Assembly: GCA_964548175.1 (NCBI GenBank) | Contig: CAZJQS010000006.1 | Coordinates: forward strand, 71,706 to 135,705 | DNA length: 64,000 bases | DNA from: JANQPA01 sp964548175 | GTDB lineage: Bacteria; Bacteroidota; Bacteroidia; Chitinophagales; Saprospiraceae | Direction: 5' to 3' | In this document: in pieces, positions 33,971-42,816 of the stretch | Layout of the letters: every line of letters starts with the position of its first letter | How positions within the stretch are numbered: position 1 is the first letter of the stretch | Program-made: the position numbers and the translations under genes | Notes under the pieces: model-generated | Seen by the model: the letters and a program-made list of their open reading frames with translations, nothing else | Databases searched by the model: none | What the model was told of the DNA's origin: nothing

Positions 33971-34135
33971 TTAATAACCCGGATGGGGCTCTTCAATGAT
34001 CTCGGTATCCTCTGACTTATAGATGATCGGCACGCCCATCTTCTGAAGAAAGATCCCCAGAAGGATGACCACGGCCACGATCAGGAAGAAGATCTCCCAT
34101 TTGTTGAGCAGTCGTTTTTTTCCTTCGTCTGTCAT
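33971..34135 (-). CDS. Small single-pass membrane protein
   Basis: This is a 54-residue frame: MTDEGKKRLLNKWEIFFLIV, then AVVILLGIFLQKMGVPIIYK and a polar tail ending EEPHPGY. One membrane helix spans about residues 14-32, with a basic N-terminal flank and an acidic C-terminal tail. It ends on TAA 37 bases from the convergent PKD gene. I do not recognise a family. The clean helix, charge layout and ATG support a real gene. Confidence 0.6.
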   Translation of the reverse strand: MTDEGKKRLLNKWEIFFLIVAVVILLGIFLQKMGVPIIYKSEDTEIIEEPHPGY

Positions 34136-34200
34136 AGGTCAATTGTTTATTCGATCATTTGTCTATATGTTTTTTACAGCACTAAAATACTAAATTACTC

Positions 34201-34298
34201 AAGTTGCGAAGCAACTTTAGTAGAAGGTAGAAGGTATTAGGTAGAAAGAAATACAACCTAAAAAGGGACCTATTTGTCCAATTCAGGCATAAATCTTC
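34201..34298. repeat. Dispersed element family 2, copy B (right end missing)
   Basis: Begins with the hairpin AAGTTGCGAAGCAACTTTAG, followed by GTAGAAGGTAGAAGGTATTA and GGTAGAAAGAAATACAACCT, then CTATTTGTCCAATTCAGGCA. It lacks the CACCTAAGTTGC right end found in the copies near 5.0 and 63.5 kb. It abuts the 3' end of the TonB-receptor gene. Confidence 0.78.
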
Positions 34299-34304
34299 AA
34301 ATGA

Positions 34305-36848
34305 TCAAAACTCCATTCTCATTCTCAGATTAATCCTCCTTGAGGTCAGGTAGTTCGGGATGGCGTATTGCTGTTGGAAGACTGTCTTGATCCAGGTATT
34401 ATCCGCCTGGTTTTGGACCTGCATCAGGTTGAATACTTCCAGGCTCAGCCAGGTGCTGCGGGAGAAGCCCAGAAAATGATTGGGTTTTTTCCAGCGGCGG
34501 GTCTCATCCCAAAGCGCCAGGGAGAATCCGATGTCCACCCGGTGGTAGGCGGACAGCCGGTAGGTATTTCTAAATATTTCATTGTTATCTTTTAATCCAA
34601 ACGGAAGACCGGTGCCGATGGACAAATTCATATGCATTTTGAAATTTTCATTTTTAGGCAGGTAATCCTGGAAAAAGATAGACAGGTTGACGGCCCGGTC
34701 GGTCGGTCGGGGAACATCGTTCACTTCGGTCGCTTGTTCCTGGCCAACTTCTCTTCTCAAATGCTGAACCCCATCGAGGTTTTCGCGGGCGCGGAGTATC
34801 GACAGGTTGATCCAGGATTCGGCGCCCGGCACGAATTCGCCGTTCAGGCGAAGGTCCAGGCCCATCAAATAGCCGGTGGCATTATTTTCTCCGGAATACC
34901 GGATACGCACGTTTTCAAAATCGTAATAGACCTGATCCCACAGAGACTTGTAGTAGGCCTCCGTGATCAGTCTGAATTTTTTGGGGTTGTTTTTCCCGAG
35001 ATAAAAATCCCAGGTTAATCCTCCGACGATATGGGCTGATTTTTGTGCCCTCAGGTCGGTATTGACCGTGCCGTTGAAGCGGCGCAGTTCCCGGTAAAAA
35101 GGAGGCTGAAAATAAAGCCCTCCCGCCAGCCGGAAGGAGATATCGGATTGGGAAGCCAGCGGCTTGTATAAAACTTCCGCTCGGGGAGAGATCAGCAATT
35201 CTTCATTCAGATCCCAGTAGGAAGCCCGGACTCCGGCGGATATCCGCCACTCGGCGGCATCTTCCTTGCGGTAGGTGAAGGTGTTCTGTAAAAAAGCGCT
35301 ATAGCGGTTAGAAGAAATGGAATTCTGCGTTTTCAGCACATCAAAGAGCAAGACTTCCGAATCGCTGAAGGGCAGTGAATAGCCTGCTGAGTCGAGTCTT
35401 TCCCACTCATTGATGCGGTCATCGATCTCCTCCTGCTGGTATTTGACGCTCCACTGGATGAAGTGGCTGCTGGTGGTATTCTGGTTAAAATTATCTTGTG
35501 GTATTTCCCAGCCGCCGCGATGCTCGAAATTGGTGATGCGTGTATCGAGGCGGTTGCGGATGAATTCGTGCTGGGTGCCGGTGCCCAGTTCGGCCAGGAC
35601 TTCCCCGAATTCGTTACTTCCCAGCCCGGATTCGATCTGGCGCAGGCTATAGTCGCCGATGATGTCGGTGCTTTCATTTTCATTGCTGCCCTGAGCGGAG
35701 GCCATAAATTTCAGATAAAAAGGGTTTTTGACGCCGGAAGGAATGTAGGTCAGCGATAGCCCGCCCATGGCGGTAGTCAGGTCATTGAGTTCAGCCCCTT
35801 CGGAGACGGTGAATAATTGTAATGCAAAATTGATCAGTCCGAGCGCCGTATTTCGCTCAGTAGGGGAGAAGCGATAAAGGGAGCGGTTATAGTTACCCAG
35901 GAAGCCGAGCTGCCAGTCGCGGGAAATGTCATAAGTCAGATAAGCCTGAATGTCAGAGTGGTCAGGGTTGTATTCTCCTTGTGTATCCAGGGTGCCCAGC
36001 AGGTAGCGGTTGTTTTTGTAGCGGGCCCCCAGCAGGAAACGGAACTTTTGATAATCGTTATTGCTCACTCGGGTGCTGCCTTCGATATGGGCGGAAGCTC
36101 CCAGCATACTCAGGCTAACGGAGCCCCTCAGAGAATCGGGCCGTTTATATTTGATGTCCAGCACGGATGACAGCTTGTCGCCATACCGGGCTTCAAAGCC
36201 GCCGGAAGAAAAAGTCAGATCGCGGATCAGGTCTATATTCGGAAAAGAAAGCCCTTCCTGCTGAGCCGTACGGATCAATTGCGGCCGGTAGATCTCAAAA
36301 TCATTGACGTAGACCAGATTTTCATCATAGTTGCCGCCGCGTACCGTATACTGCGAGCTTAATTCCCCTCCCGTGCCCGAAGAGGTGCCCAGGGCAATGT
36401 GCGGCAAAATGCTTTCCAGGTTGCCCGAAGCAGTAGGCAGCAGCTTCAGGTTTTCGACTTCTTCCTTGACCATGCCGCCCTCCTGAATGGCGCTTTCCCG
36501 GACGATGACTTCCAGGTCGGAATCCGAAGGCGCCATGCTGACGTCGATCTGCCGACTGGTGCCGGAGGGCATCGGCCGGATGGTGGTTTGTGTTTCTTTG
36601 TAGCCGATCCGGGAAAAAACAAGGATGCACGCCTGGTTAGCCGGGATATCCAGGCTATAACGACCGTTGGAGCTGGTTTCCGTCACCAGGTTGGTGTCGC
36701 GAATGAAAACTGTGACCAATTCGATCGGAGCATTATTCTGGGCATCGGAGACTTTTCCCGTAATGGTCGCTTTTTGGCTGGTTTGAGCATGGACAAGGAA
36801 AACGGTTCCTGTGAGTAAATATAGTAAGGTGATGATCCTTTTGTTCAT
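34305..36848 (-). CDS. TonB-dependent receptor with carboxypeptidase-like N-terminal domain
   Basis: This is an 847-residue outer-membrane protein. Residues 1-21 are a signal peptide (FLVHAQ). About 27-110 form a CarboxypepD_reg-like domain (ATITGKVSDAQNNAPIELVT, GRYSLDIPANQACILVFSRI). A plug domain follows at about 120-240, with YTVRGGNYDENLVYVNDFEI. The remainder is the 22-strand barrel, ending in TSRRINLRMRMEF with an aromatic last residue as expected for barrel insertion. Such receptors import large nutrients using TonB energy. There is no SusD neighbour, so the cargo is unknown. Confidence 0.93.
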   Translation of the reverse strand: MNKRIITLLYLLTGTVFLVHAQTSQKATITGKVSDAQNNAPIELVTVFIRDTNLVTETSSNGRYSLDIPANQACILVFSRIGYKETQTTIRPMPSGTSRQIDVSMAPSDSDLEVIVRESAIQEGGMVKEEVENLKLLPTASGNLESILPHIALGTSSGTGGELSSQYTVRGGNYDENLVYVNDFEIYRPQLIRTAQQEGLSFPNIDLIRDLTFSSGGFEARYGDKLSSVLDIKYKRPDSLRGSVSLSMLGASAHIEGSTRVSNNDYQKFRFLLGARYKNNRYLLGTLDTQGEYNPDHSDIQAYLTYDISRDWQLGFLGNYNRSLYRFSPTERNTALGLINFALQLFTVSEGAELNDLTTAMGGLSLTYIPSGVKNPFYLKFMASAQGSNENESTDIIGDYSLRQIESGLGSNEFGEVLAELGTGTQHEFIRNRLDTRITNFEHRGGWEIPQDNFNQNTTSSHFIQWSVKYQQEEIDDRINEWERLDSAGYSLPFSDSEVLLFDVLKTQNSISSNRYSAFLQNTFTYRKEDAAEWRISAGVRASYWDLNEELLISPRAEVLYKPLASQSDISFRLAGGLYFQPPFYRELRRFNGTVNTDLRAQKSAHIVGGLTWDFYLGKNNPKKFRLITEAYYKSLWDQVYYDFENVRIRYSGENNATGYLMGLDLRLNGEFVPGAESWINLSILRARENLDGVQHLRREVGQEQATEVNDVPRPTDRAVNLSIFFQDYLPKNENFKMHMNLSIGTGLPFGLKDNNEIFRNTYRLSAYHRVDIGFSLALWDETRRWKKPNHFLGFSRSTWLSLEVFNLMQVQNQADNTWIKTVFQQQYAIPNYLTSRRINLRMRMEF

Positions 36849-36971
36849 AGGACAATAAATTTAAGCCGGGCCGGCTTCTTTCTTTTAACGGCTGCAAGTT
36901 ACAATCTTATCGGAAAGTTGAAACAATAAATCGGTGTTGATTTGACGACGAATCAGTATTAAAAAATGATG

Positions 36972-37111
36972 GGCCGGTGCAAAAAGTCAGTTGCTCCTTA
37001 TGCGCAGCTAATAAAATTCTTTTTTCTTGCCGGGGAAAATCTGTGATTTTCCCCGGCAAGAAAAAAATTATTTAAGCCGAGCAAAAAAAGTAACTGACTT
37101 TTGTGCGCCGA
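36972..37111. repeat. Palindromic element, family 1 variant
   Basis: Ends GGCCGGTGCAAAAAGTCAGT and ACTGACTTTTGTGCGCC pair. The centre is a near-perfect hairpin, TTTCTTGCCGGGGAAAATC / GATTTTCCCCGGCAAGAAA. GCGCAGCTAATAAAATTCTT and AATTATTTAAGCCGAGC flank it, like the TAAATGATTCT and AAGAATTTTATT parts of other copies. It sits between the rpe gene and the TonB-receptor gene, both leftward. Confidence 0.7.
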
Positions 37112-37118
37112 CATAATC

Positions 37119-37796
37119 TTACACCCACTTGCCTTTATCCTTCCCGATCTCTTTCAACTGCCGGATCTGTTCTTTAGGATCATCCGCTTTAAACACGCTA
37201 CTCCCCGCCACCAGAATATCGGCGCCCGCCTGTAGAATGGCTTCTGCGTTATGCAGGCCTACGCCGCCGTCTACCTCGATAAGGGTGTTGGTGTTTTGGA
37301 TGGTGATCATGTCTTTCAGTTTGCGGATCTTGGGGATGGAGCGATAGATGAACTTCTGGCCTCCCAATCCGGGGTTGACCGACATCAGGATGACCTGATC
37401 TGTATCTTCGAGTACATCCTCCAGCAAAGCCACATTGGTATGCGGGTTGACGGCCACTCCGGCCTGGGCTCCGGATTGCTTAATATCCTGCAACACCCGA
37501 TGCAGGTGGGGGCAGGCCTCGTAGTGAACCGAAATGATGTCCGCTCCCGCATCGCGGAAGGGTTGGATGTATTTTTCCGGCTCGACGATCATCAGGTGGA
37601 CATCCAGCGGTTTGCGGGCTATTTTTTTTACCGCTTCTACGATCATCATCCCGAAGGTAATGTTCGGAACGAAAACGCCGTCCATGACGTCGACATGGAT
37701 ATAATCTGCTTCGCTGTCATTGATCAGTTCAATAGCTTGATTCAGCCGAGAAAAATCAGCAGCAAGTATAGAAGGTGCAACAAAATGTCTGCGCAT
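37119..37796 (-). CDS. rpe: Ribulose-phosphate 3-epimerase
   Basis: This is a 225-residue TIM-barrel enzyme of the pentose phosphate pathway, interconverting ribulose 5-phosphate and xylulose 5-phosphate. The family blocks are all present: APSILAADFSRL (7), HVDVMDGVFVPNITFG (34), DVHLMIVEPE, MSVNPGLGGQKF and EVDGGV. The length is normal. It stands as a single gene. Its upstream region is the long structured gap that may encode small RNAs on the same strand. Confidence 0.97.
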   Translation of the reverse strand: MRRHFVAPSILAADFSRLNQAIELINDSEADYIHVDVMDGVFVPNITFGMMIVEAVKKIARKPLDVHLMIVEPEKYIQPFRDAGADIISVHYEACPHLHRVLQDIKQSGAQAGVAVNPHTNVALLEDVLEDTDQVILMSVNPGLGGQKFIYRSIPKIRKLKDMITIQNTNTLIEVDGGVGLHNAEAILQAGADILVAGSSVFKADDPKEQIRQLKEIGKDKGKWV

Positions 37797-37879
37797 GCGT
37801 AAAAAGAATTGAAATACGTAAAATGTTACGCAATTTTGGTGATTTTGAATGGAAATTCAGTAATTTTGGCAGGAAAGAT

Positions 37880-37910
37880 AAAAAAAACCGGCTAGAAAAT
37901 TCCAGCCGGC
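37880..37910 (-). terminator. Rho-independent-type terminator, minus strand
   Basis: On the minus strand, CCGGCTGGAATTTTCTAGCC and CCGG form a stem followed by eight Ts. It points leftward and lies 84 bases before the rpe start, so it must end a transcript that begins inside the gap to the right. Confidence 0.65.
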
Positions 37911-38111
37911 TTCGAAAAGAGCTTTGAGAGGCTATCTACATACCAGAATGTGAGTATCCTTTGATACCCACTAAACTTCGTCCATGAGATTATAATTGTA
38001 TTCGTGGGATTATAACATTTTTATCTGTCAAAGCTACTTTTTTAATGAGATTATAATTTGTTAGTAGCAGCTCGTAAAATTTCCTTTCTTAATGATTACA
38101 ATACAAATATC
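37880..38111 (-). ncRNA. Candidate small RNA upstream of rpe
   Basis: A minus-strand unit of about 200 bases begins at a GATATTTG box (38111-38104, one base off the -7 consensus) and ends at the terminator at 37880. Inside are a clean hairpin GTGGGTATC-AAAG-GATACTCAC and three copies of TTATAATC(T/C)CA(T/C). No coding frame is evident. It is not a class I recognise. 6S-like or antisense roles are possible but unsupported. Confidence 0.35.
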
Positions 38112-38338
38112 GGAGATCCAAATCCAATAACTTAGTACAATTATGTCCTTTTCTGAGATGGATATTTTTTTAATGCATTTGGTTAATTATTGAATATCAG
38201 GTACTTAAAGTTTTTAGTTTCTCTGTTTACTGGTTTTTTTCTTCTTTTTTTTAAAAAAAAACGGGAAAAAAACTTTGATTTTTTTTGAGAAAAAGTTTGA
38301 AAAGGGTTTCTGAGCATAAAAAAATGTGCCATAAAATG

Positions 38339-38391
38339 AAAAAGGGCCCCGACCATGGCGGTAGAATACCGCACTGATTGAGGCCCTTTTT
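38339..38391. terminator. Two-level hairpin with T tails on both strands
   Basis: AAAAAGGGCC and GGCCCTTTTT form a 10-bp outer stem. GCGGTA-GAA-TACCGC forms a perfect inner hairpin. The tails are U-rich in either direction, so it may terminate from both sides. It follows another minus-strand terminator by a few bases. Confidence 0.6.
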
Positions 38392-38397
38392 CAGAGC

Positions 38398-38447
38398 AAA
38401 AAAAACACCGGCTAAAAGGCACTCCCCCCGTTGGCCCCTAGCCGGCG
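38398..38447 (-). terminator. Terminator hairpin with T8 tail, minus strand
   Basis: On the minus strand, CCGGCTAGGGGCC...TTTTAGCCGG forms a 7-bp closed stem with a G-rich loop region and is followed by eight Ts. A transcript ending here would start from the right, perhaps at the GATATTTG box at 38548-38541, about 100 bases upstream. Confidence 0.6.
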
Positions 38448-38680
38448 AAAAAAAAATGATAATTAATTATTGGAATTATAATTTGCCGGCAGTTTAACTA
38501 CCCGCACACGATTTTATAGTGCTTCATCGTGATTTCCCTACAAATATCTTCGAAAAAATATTCCAGGTGAAGTACATTTTTTGTATTTTCTGGCCCTGAT
38601 AAAGCTTTCCGCCTAATGTGTTTTCAGCTTGTTTTCAAAATATTAGCCTTTAATTAGCAGGTGTTTACTGTGATGGAATT

Positions 38681-40123
38681 ATGGAACAAAGTAAAATCGT
38701 ACAGCATTTAAAAGACTTATCCTCTAAAGAACGGGATCGTTTTCGCTCTTTTGTGAATTCTCCTTATTTTAATCAGCATGAGGCGACCATTGAACTGCTG
38801 GATCTGGTCATAAGCCATGTATCGGGCTCGAATGGGGTGAGCCTGGAGCGAAAAGTGGTTTTTCGAAAACTTTTTCCAGGCCAGGAATACGACGAGCAGC
38901 AGTTGCACAACGTTCTGTCTTACCTCAAAAAGCTATACCACAAGTTCCTGGCTTTTCGGCATTTCGAAGAGGAAGAACTGCAGGAACAGCTGTACACGGT
39001 CGAGCAGGCCTATGCTTTTAATCAGCATGATCTGCTGAGTAATCGCTCGAAACAGCTGGAAAAAAAGCTGGAAAAGTATCCTTTCCGCAATAGCGAGTAT
39101 TTCCACATCAATTACCGCTTTCACAACCTGCTAGGCTTTTATTCCGGCAATTACGTGGACCGCGCCCGCACGGATACCTTTCAGGATATGCTGGACAACC
39201 TGGACAAGTACTACATCATCGAAAAACTGAGAAATTGCTGCCACCTGACGGCTAACTCCATGCTGATGAACACCCATTATGAATACGGGCTGTTCGAAGA
39301 GCTGTTGATGTTTCTGGAAAATAACTGGGAATCCTTCCGAAAAGAAAGAGCCATCGTACTTTATTATTCCATCCTGATGTCTTTAAGAGACGAAGATAAT
39401 CCGGCTCATTACGAAAAACTGAAAGAACTGCTGAACCACGAACTGAAGCACTTCAGCCGGCAGGAGATTAACGACCTTTATGGTTTTTCCTACAATTATT
39501 GTATCCGCCAGATCAACCTGGGTAACAGTGACTATCAGCGGGAATTGTTCGAGCTATATCAGGAGGGGCTGAAAAAAGAACTGCTCATCAATAATGGGGT
39601 GCTTTCGGAATGGGATTACAAAAATGTCGTAACCCTAGGCTGCAAGCTTCAGGAATTTGCCTGGACCGAACGCTTCATTAACGCTTACAAAGAAAAGCTG
39701 CCGGCTTCAAAGCGCGAGAATGCTTATAAATATAACCTGGCAAATCTGTTTTACAACAAAAAACAATACAACGAAGCACAGGAAACTTTACTGCAGGTAC
39801 AGTTTACCGATGTCAAATACCACCTGAACACAACTTTCTTACTCTTACGGACTTATTATGCGATGGAGGACACAGAGGCCTTGTTGTCACTCATTGATAC
39901 CTTTCGGGTTTATGTTATCCGGAACCGCAAGATGACTACTGACCAGAAAAAAGGCTATACCAATTTTTTAAGGTTTGCCAAAAAATTGGTGTTGTTAAAG
40001 CATCATTCCACTACCTTTACCAAAAAGAGCCTTAAGGAAAAAGTTGACAATTTATCCCAAAAGATCGAGCAGACGAGCAATGTGATCAATAAATACTGGC
40101 TTTTGGAAGAATGCCAGGTTTGA
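38681..40123 (+). CDS. Helical-repeat protein of unknown function
   Basis: I cannot name this 480-residue protein. It has no signal peptide or membrane helix and looks all-helical, TPR- or HEAT-like. The N-terminal block SSKERDRFRSFVNSPYFNQH, with the FVNSPYFN motif, looks like a family signature; I have seen this type in paralogous sets in Saprospiraceae-like genomes, from memory only. Later segments such as NLANLFYNKKQYNEAQETLL are TPR-like. The next gene starts 3 bases after the stop, so the two are probably co-transcribed. Confidence 0.72.
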   Translation: MEQSKIVQHLKDLSSKERDRFRSFVNSPYFNQHEATIELLDLVISHVSGSNGVSLERKVVFRKLFPGQEYDEQQLHNVLSYLKKLYHKFLAFRHFEEEELQEQLYTVEQAYAFNQHDLLSNRSKQLEKKLEKYPFRNSEYFHINYRFHNLLGFYSGNYVDRARTDTFQDMLDNLDKYYIIEKLRNCCHLTANSMLMNTHYEYGLFEELLMFLENNWESFRKERAIVLYYSILMSLRDEDNPAHYEKLKELLNHELKHFSRQEINDLYGFSYNYCIRQINLGNSDYQRELFELYQEGLKKELLINNGVLSEWDYKNVVTLGCKLQEFAWTERFINAYKEKLPASKRENAYKYNLANLFYNKKQYNEAQETLLQVQFTDVKYHLNTTFLLLRTYYAMEDTEALLSLIDTFRVYVIRNRKMTTDQKKGYTNFLRFAKKLVLLKHHSTTFTKKSLKEKVDNLSQKIEQTSNVINKYWLLEECQV

Positions 40124-40126
40124 TTT

Positions 40127-41710
40127 TTGCCAAATACCAATAGCTTGAAGCATAGACTACTCAAACTACTTTGCTGGCTGGTGTTGCTCCTCATCAGCGC
40201 CTGTTACAGTTCCCACAGTCAAACTTCGGAGAGAGAGCGTGAAGTCCGGGCAGTCTGGATCGCTACTTTCTTTCAGCTGGATTTCCCCAGGGAACGCAGC
40301 ACCAGCCAGGTGGTGCTCACCGAGCAATGGCGTCAGCTGGTGCGGCAGCTGAAAGGGCTGGGCATGAATACCCTCTATTTTCAGATTCGACCCAGCGGCG
40401 ACGCTTTTTACGCGTCCGATCTGGCGCCCTGGTCCCGCTTTCTGACGGGGCAGGAGGGCTTGCCTCCCGAAAACGGAGCCGATCTGTTGACTGCTTTTAT
40501 TGACATCGCCCATGAAGAAGGCATGGAATTCCATGCCTGGATGAATCCGCTCCGCGCAACGCCCAATTTAGATACTGCCGCACTGGCCTCTGCGCATATT
40601 TTGCGCAAACACCCGGAATGGGCTTTTCCCTATGGCAATCGCTATTATCTGAATCCCGGTTTGCCGGGCGTACGCTGGCATCTTTTGAACGTAGTGGAAG
40701 AAGTGATGGTCAAGTACGATGTAGACGGCATTCACATGGATGATTATTTTTACCCATATCCTTCCAGCGGTCAGTCTATCCCGGACAGTGCTGCTTATGC
40801 CCTATATGGAGATGCTTTCTTCAGCGTGGAGGACTGGCGTCGCGCTAATGTCAACCTGCTGATCCAGGAACTGAGTTCGCTGATCAAACAGCGAAAGCCT
40901 TACGTGAAATTTGGGATCAGCCCCTTTGGGGTATGGCGCAACCAGGAACGGGATAAAAAAGGCTCCCCAACGACCAATAAGCTTTCCTCTTATGACGATC
41001 TGTACGCGGATGTATTGAAATGGGTGGATGAAGGATGGATCGATTACATCGTGCCGCAGCTGTACTGGGAAATCGGCCACCCCGTGTCTGATTATGGGGT
41101 CTTGGTCAAGTGGTGGGCTTCAAAGGTGGAGGGTGATCGACTTATCATTGGCCATGCTGCTCATAAGGTGGGGACAGAAATGGCGGAGGCCTGGCGCTTT
41201 CCCGAAGAACTGCCCCGGCAGATGCAGGTCAGCCGTGCTTTTTCAGAGGTTCGGGGCCATGCTTTCTTCAGGGCCCGTTCTTTGCTGGGCAACGGCCTGG
41301 GCATCGCCGATTCCCTGCGCAGACGGTTTGCCGCCCCCGTGTTGTTACCCGAACTGAACACCTCCCTGCCGCTGGTGCGGCATGAGACGGAACTCAAAAG
41401 GCCCAGGCCTGAAAAAGAAGGCATTCGCTTGTGCTGGAACGTCCGTTATAAAGAGAAAAGACCCCATTACTTTGGTCTATATCGTTTTGAGGGAAGCCAA
41501 AAAGAATGGAAAAAGAACAAGGGCAATTTACTACATCTTACCCCCTTTGGAAAAGAGGACGGGCGTTTTTGTTTTGTCGATAAAATAGACCTTGAGGACA
41601 AAACCTTTACTTATTTTCTCGTTAGCTATGACCGGTTTCATCGCAAAACAGGCGTCAGCAAGCGTTGGGTAGTGACCATGGATAAAAAGAGAATGAGAAG
41701 CCGGCAGTGA
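40127..41710 (+). CDS. GHL10-type glycosidase-like lipoprotein (DUF187)
   Basis: This is a 527-residue predicted lipoprotein with lipobox at Cys26 (LLLISAC). The only starts that keep the signal peptide are TTG codons. The first lies 3 bases after the preceding stop and is used here. The GHL10 core is clear: REVRAVWIATFFQLDFPRER, MNTLYFQIRPSGDAFYASDL, HAWMNPLRAT, VDGIHMDDYFYPYP and DYIVPQLYWEIGH. Family members act on glycans of the cell surface or peptidoglycan, and the substrate is uncertain. The tail (about 430-520) is a basic beta-rich domain, probably fibronectin-like. Confidence 0.85.
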   Translation: MPNTNSLKHRLLKLLCWLVLLLISACYSSHSQTSEREREVRAVWIATFFQLDFPRERSTSQVVLTEQWRQLVRQLKGLGMNTLYFQIRPSGDAFYASDLAPWSRFLTGQEGLPPENGADLLTAFIDIAHEEGMEFHAWMNPLRATPNLDTAALASAHILRKHPEWAFPYGNRYYLNPGLPGVRWHLLNVVEEVMVKYDVDGIHMDDYFYPYPSSGQSIPDSAAYALYGDAFFSVEDWRRANVNLLIQELSSLIKQRKPYVKFGISPFGVWRNQERDKKGSPTTNKLSSYDDLYADVLKWVDEGWIDYIVPQLYWEIGHPVSDYGVLVKWWASKVEGDRLIIGHAAHKVGTEMAEAWRFPEELPRQMQVSRAFSEVRGHAFFRARSLLGNGLGIADSLRRRFAAPVLLPELNTSLPLVRHETELKRPRPEKEGIRLCWNVRYKEKRPHYFGLYRFEGSQKEWKKNKGNLLHLTPFGKEDGRFCFVDKIDLEDKTFTYFLVSYDRFHRKTGVSKRWVVTMDKKRMRSRQ

Positions 41711-41773
41711 TCATAAGGCTGTCTAAAATTTACTGCCTGCCGGCCATCCTGCGCGGCCAGTCTTCGTGTTTAC

Positions 41774-42532
41774 TTATTCTTCATTTCTAATGTGAATGAC
41801 CTGATCCTCCTCGAAAAGCGGCTGTCTTTGATAGCGCAGGAACAACTGGGCGGTAGCCAGGACATCCTTTTCACAATACAAAGAGATCCTTTCCAGGTCT
41901 TTTTCTTCCCAATAGACCCTGCCCACATTGCTGCCGTCGATATCGTCCTTGGGAGAAGGGAAGTCTAAAAGCGCCGCCAGTAACTTCAAGGAGGTATAAC
42001 TCTTATAATCGCCAAATTTCCACAGCTCCATAGTGTCAAGGAAATACTTGGTTTCCCACGGTTTTTTGCCGGCGATCTGCAGCATACCGGGCAGGGGCAA
42101 TTGATTGACGACCATGCGCCGGCAGATATATGGGATGTCAAATTCGCGGATATTGTGCCCGCAAATGAAGTGTTTGAGCGGGTTATTGTAATGGTCAAAA
42201 AGGAGCTTGGAAAATTCGTGAAGCAGGTGGCGTTCATTAGCATCGGCAAAAGACTTAAGCCGGATCTTGAGGCTCTTGTCCTTATCCCTGAAAACGGCTC
42301 CGACGGAGATGCAGACGATCTTTCCAAATTCGGCGTAAATGCCTGCGCGGTCGGTATAAGTGGCGCTGACTTCTTCTTCTGAGAGCGGATCGTCCTTTGT
42401 GCGCATGATCTGGTTGGCCTTGGCGGTCCATAGGGATTTCAGACTGTCATTGAGCTGTTCAAAGGAAGCTTTGCCGGAAACGGTTTCAATGTCGAGGAAG
42501 AGAACTCTGCCGATGTCGACCTGGTCAATCAT
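41774..42532 (-). CDS. Predicted 3'-5' exonuclease, DEDDy type (PolB-like)
   Basis: This is a 252-residue soluble RNase H-fold exonuclease. Exo I is FLDIETVSG (Asp14, Glu16), Exo II is CGHNIREFDIPYICRR, and Exo III is ISLYCEKDVLATAQL, with Tyr placed four residues before Asp as in the DEDDy branch. It matches the stand-alone family related to the proofreading domain of PolB. It probably degrades DNA or RNA 3' ends. The genomic target is unknown. It is a single gene with convergent and divergent neighbours. Confidence 0.87.
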   Translation of the reverse strand: MIDQVDIGRVLFLDIETVSGKASFEQLNDSLKSLWTAKANQIMRTKDDPLSEEEVSATYTDRAGIYAEFGKIVCISVGAVFRDKDKSLKIRLKSFADANERHLLHEFSKLLFDHYNNPLKHFICGHNIREFDIPYICRRMVVNQLPLPGMLQIAGKKPWETKYFLDTMELWKFGDYKSYTSLKLLAALLDFPSPKDDIDGSNVGRVYWEEKDLERISLYCEKDVLATAQLFLRYQRQPLFEEDQVIHIRNEE

Positions 42533-42816
42533 AATGCTGGGTTGAAATAGATGAAAAATTTGGATAAATTTAGGAATATTATTACCGGTTTAAAAAGTCC
42601 AGACGCCTTTTTAAATCATCATGTTCTCCATCTGCAACAATACTGAACATTTTTGCAACAATAGCGGACGCATCCCTTCCAAAAAGTCCGCACCTTTGTA
42701 CCGTAAGTTTTAAGAAACTAACCACGTTACTTGAAAAACAGCTGAACAAGCATTTTTTTAACTATAATAGTTCATTACAAAACGTAAGACTATTTTAACA
42801 AAATTGGAAGGAACTT

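Larger units (their letters stand above)
37797..38680. other. Long gene-free region (884 bases)
   Basis: It contains the candidate small RNA, tandem minus-strand terminators, two near-consensus -7 boxes on the minus strand, and an AT-rich right part before the next plus-strand gene. A 79-codon minus-strand frame across 38183-38422 overlaps the terminator hairpins and is low complexity (Phe/Lys-rich), so I do not call it a gene. Confidence 0.6.

Noticed and set aside
38183..38422. Phe-rich 79-codon frame on the minus strand, which could be read as a leader peptide
   Set aside because: It runs through two terminator hairpins, is low in complexity, and the nearest downstream gene (rpe) has no link to phenylalanine.
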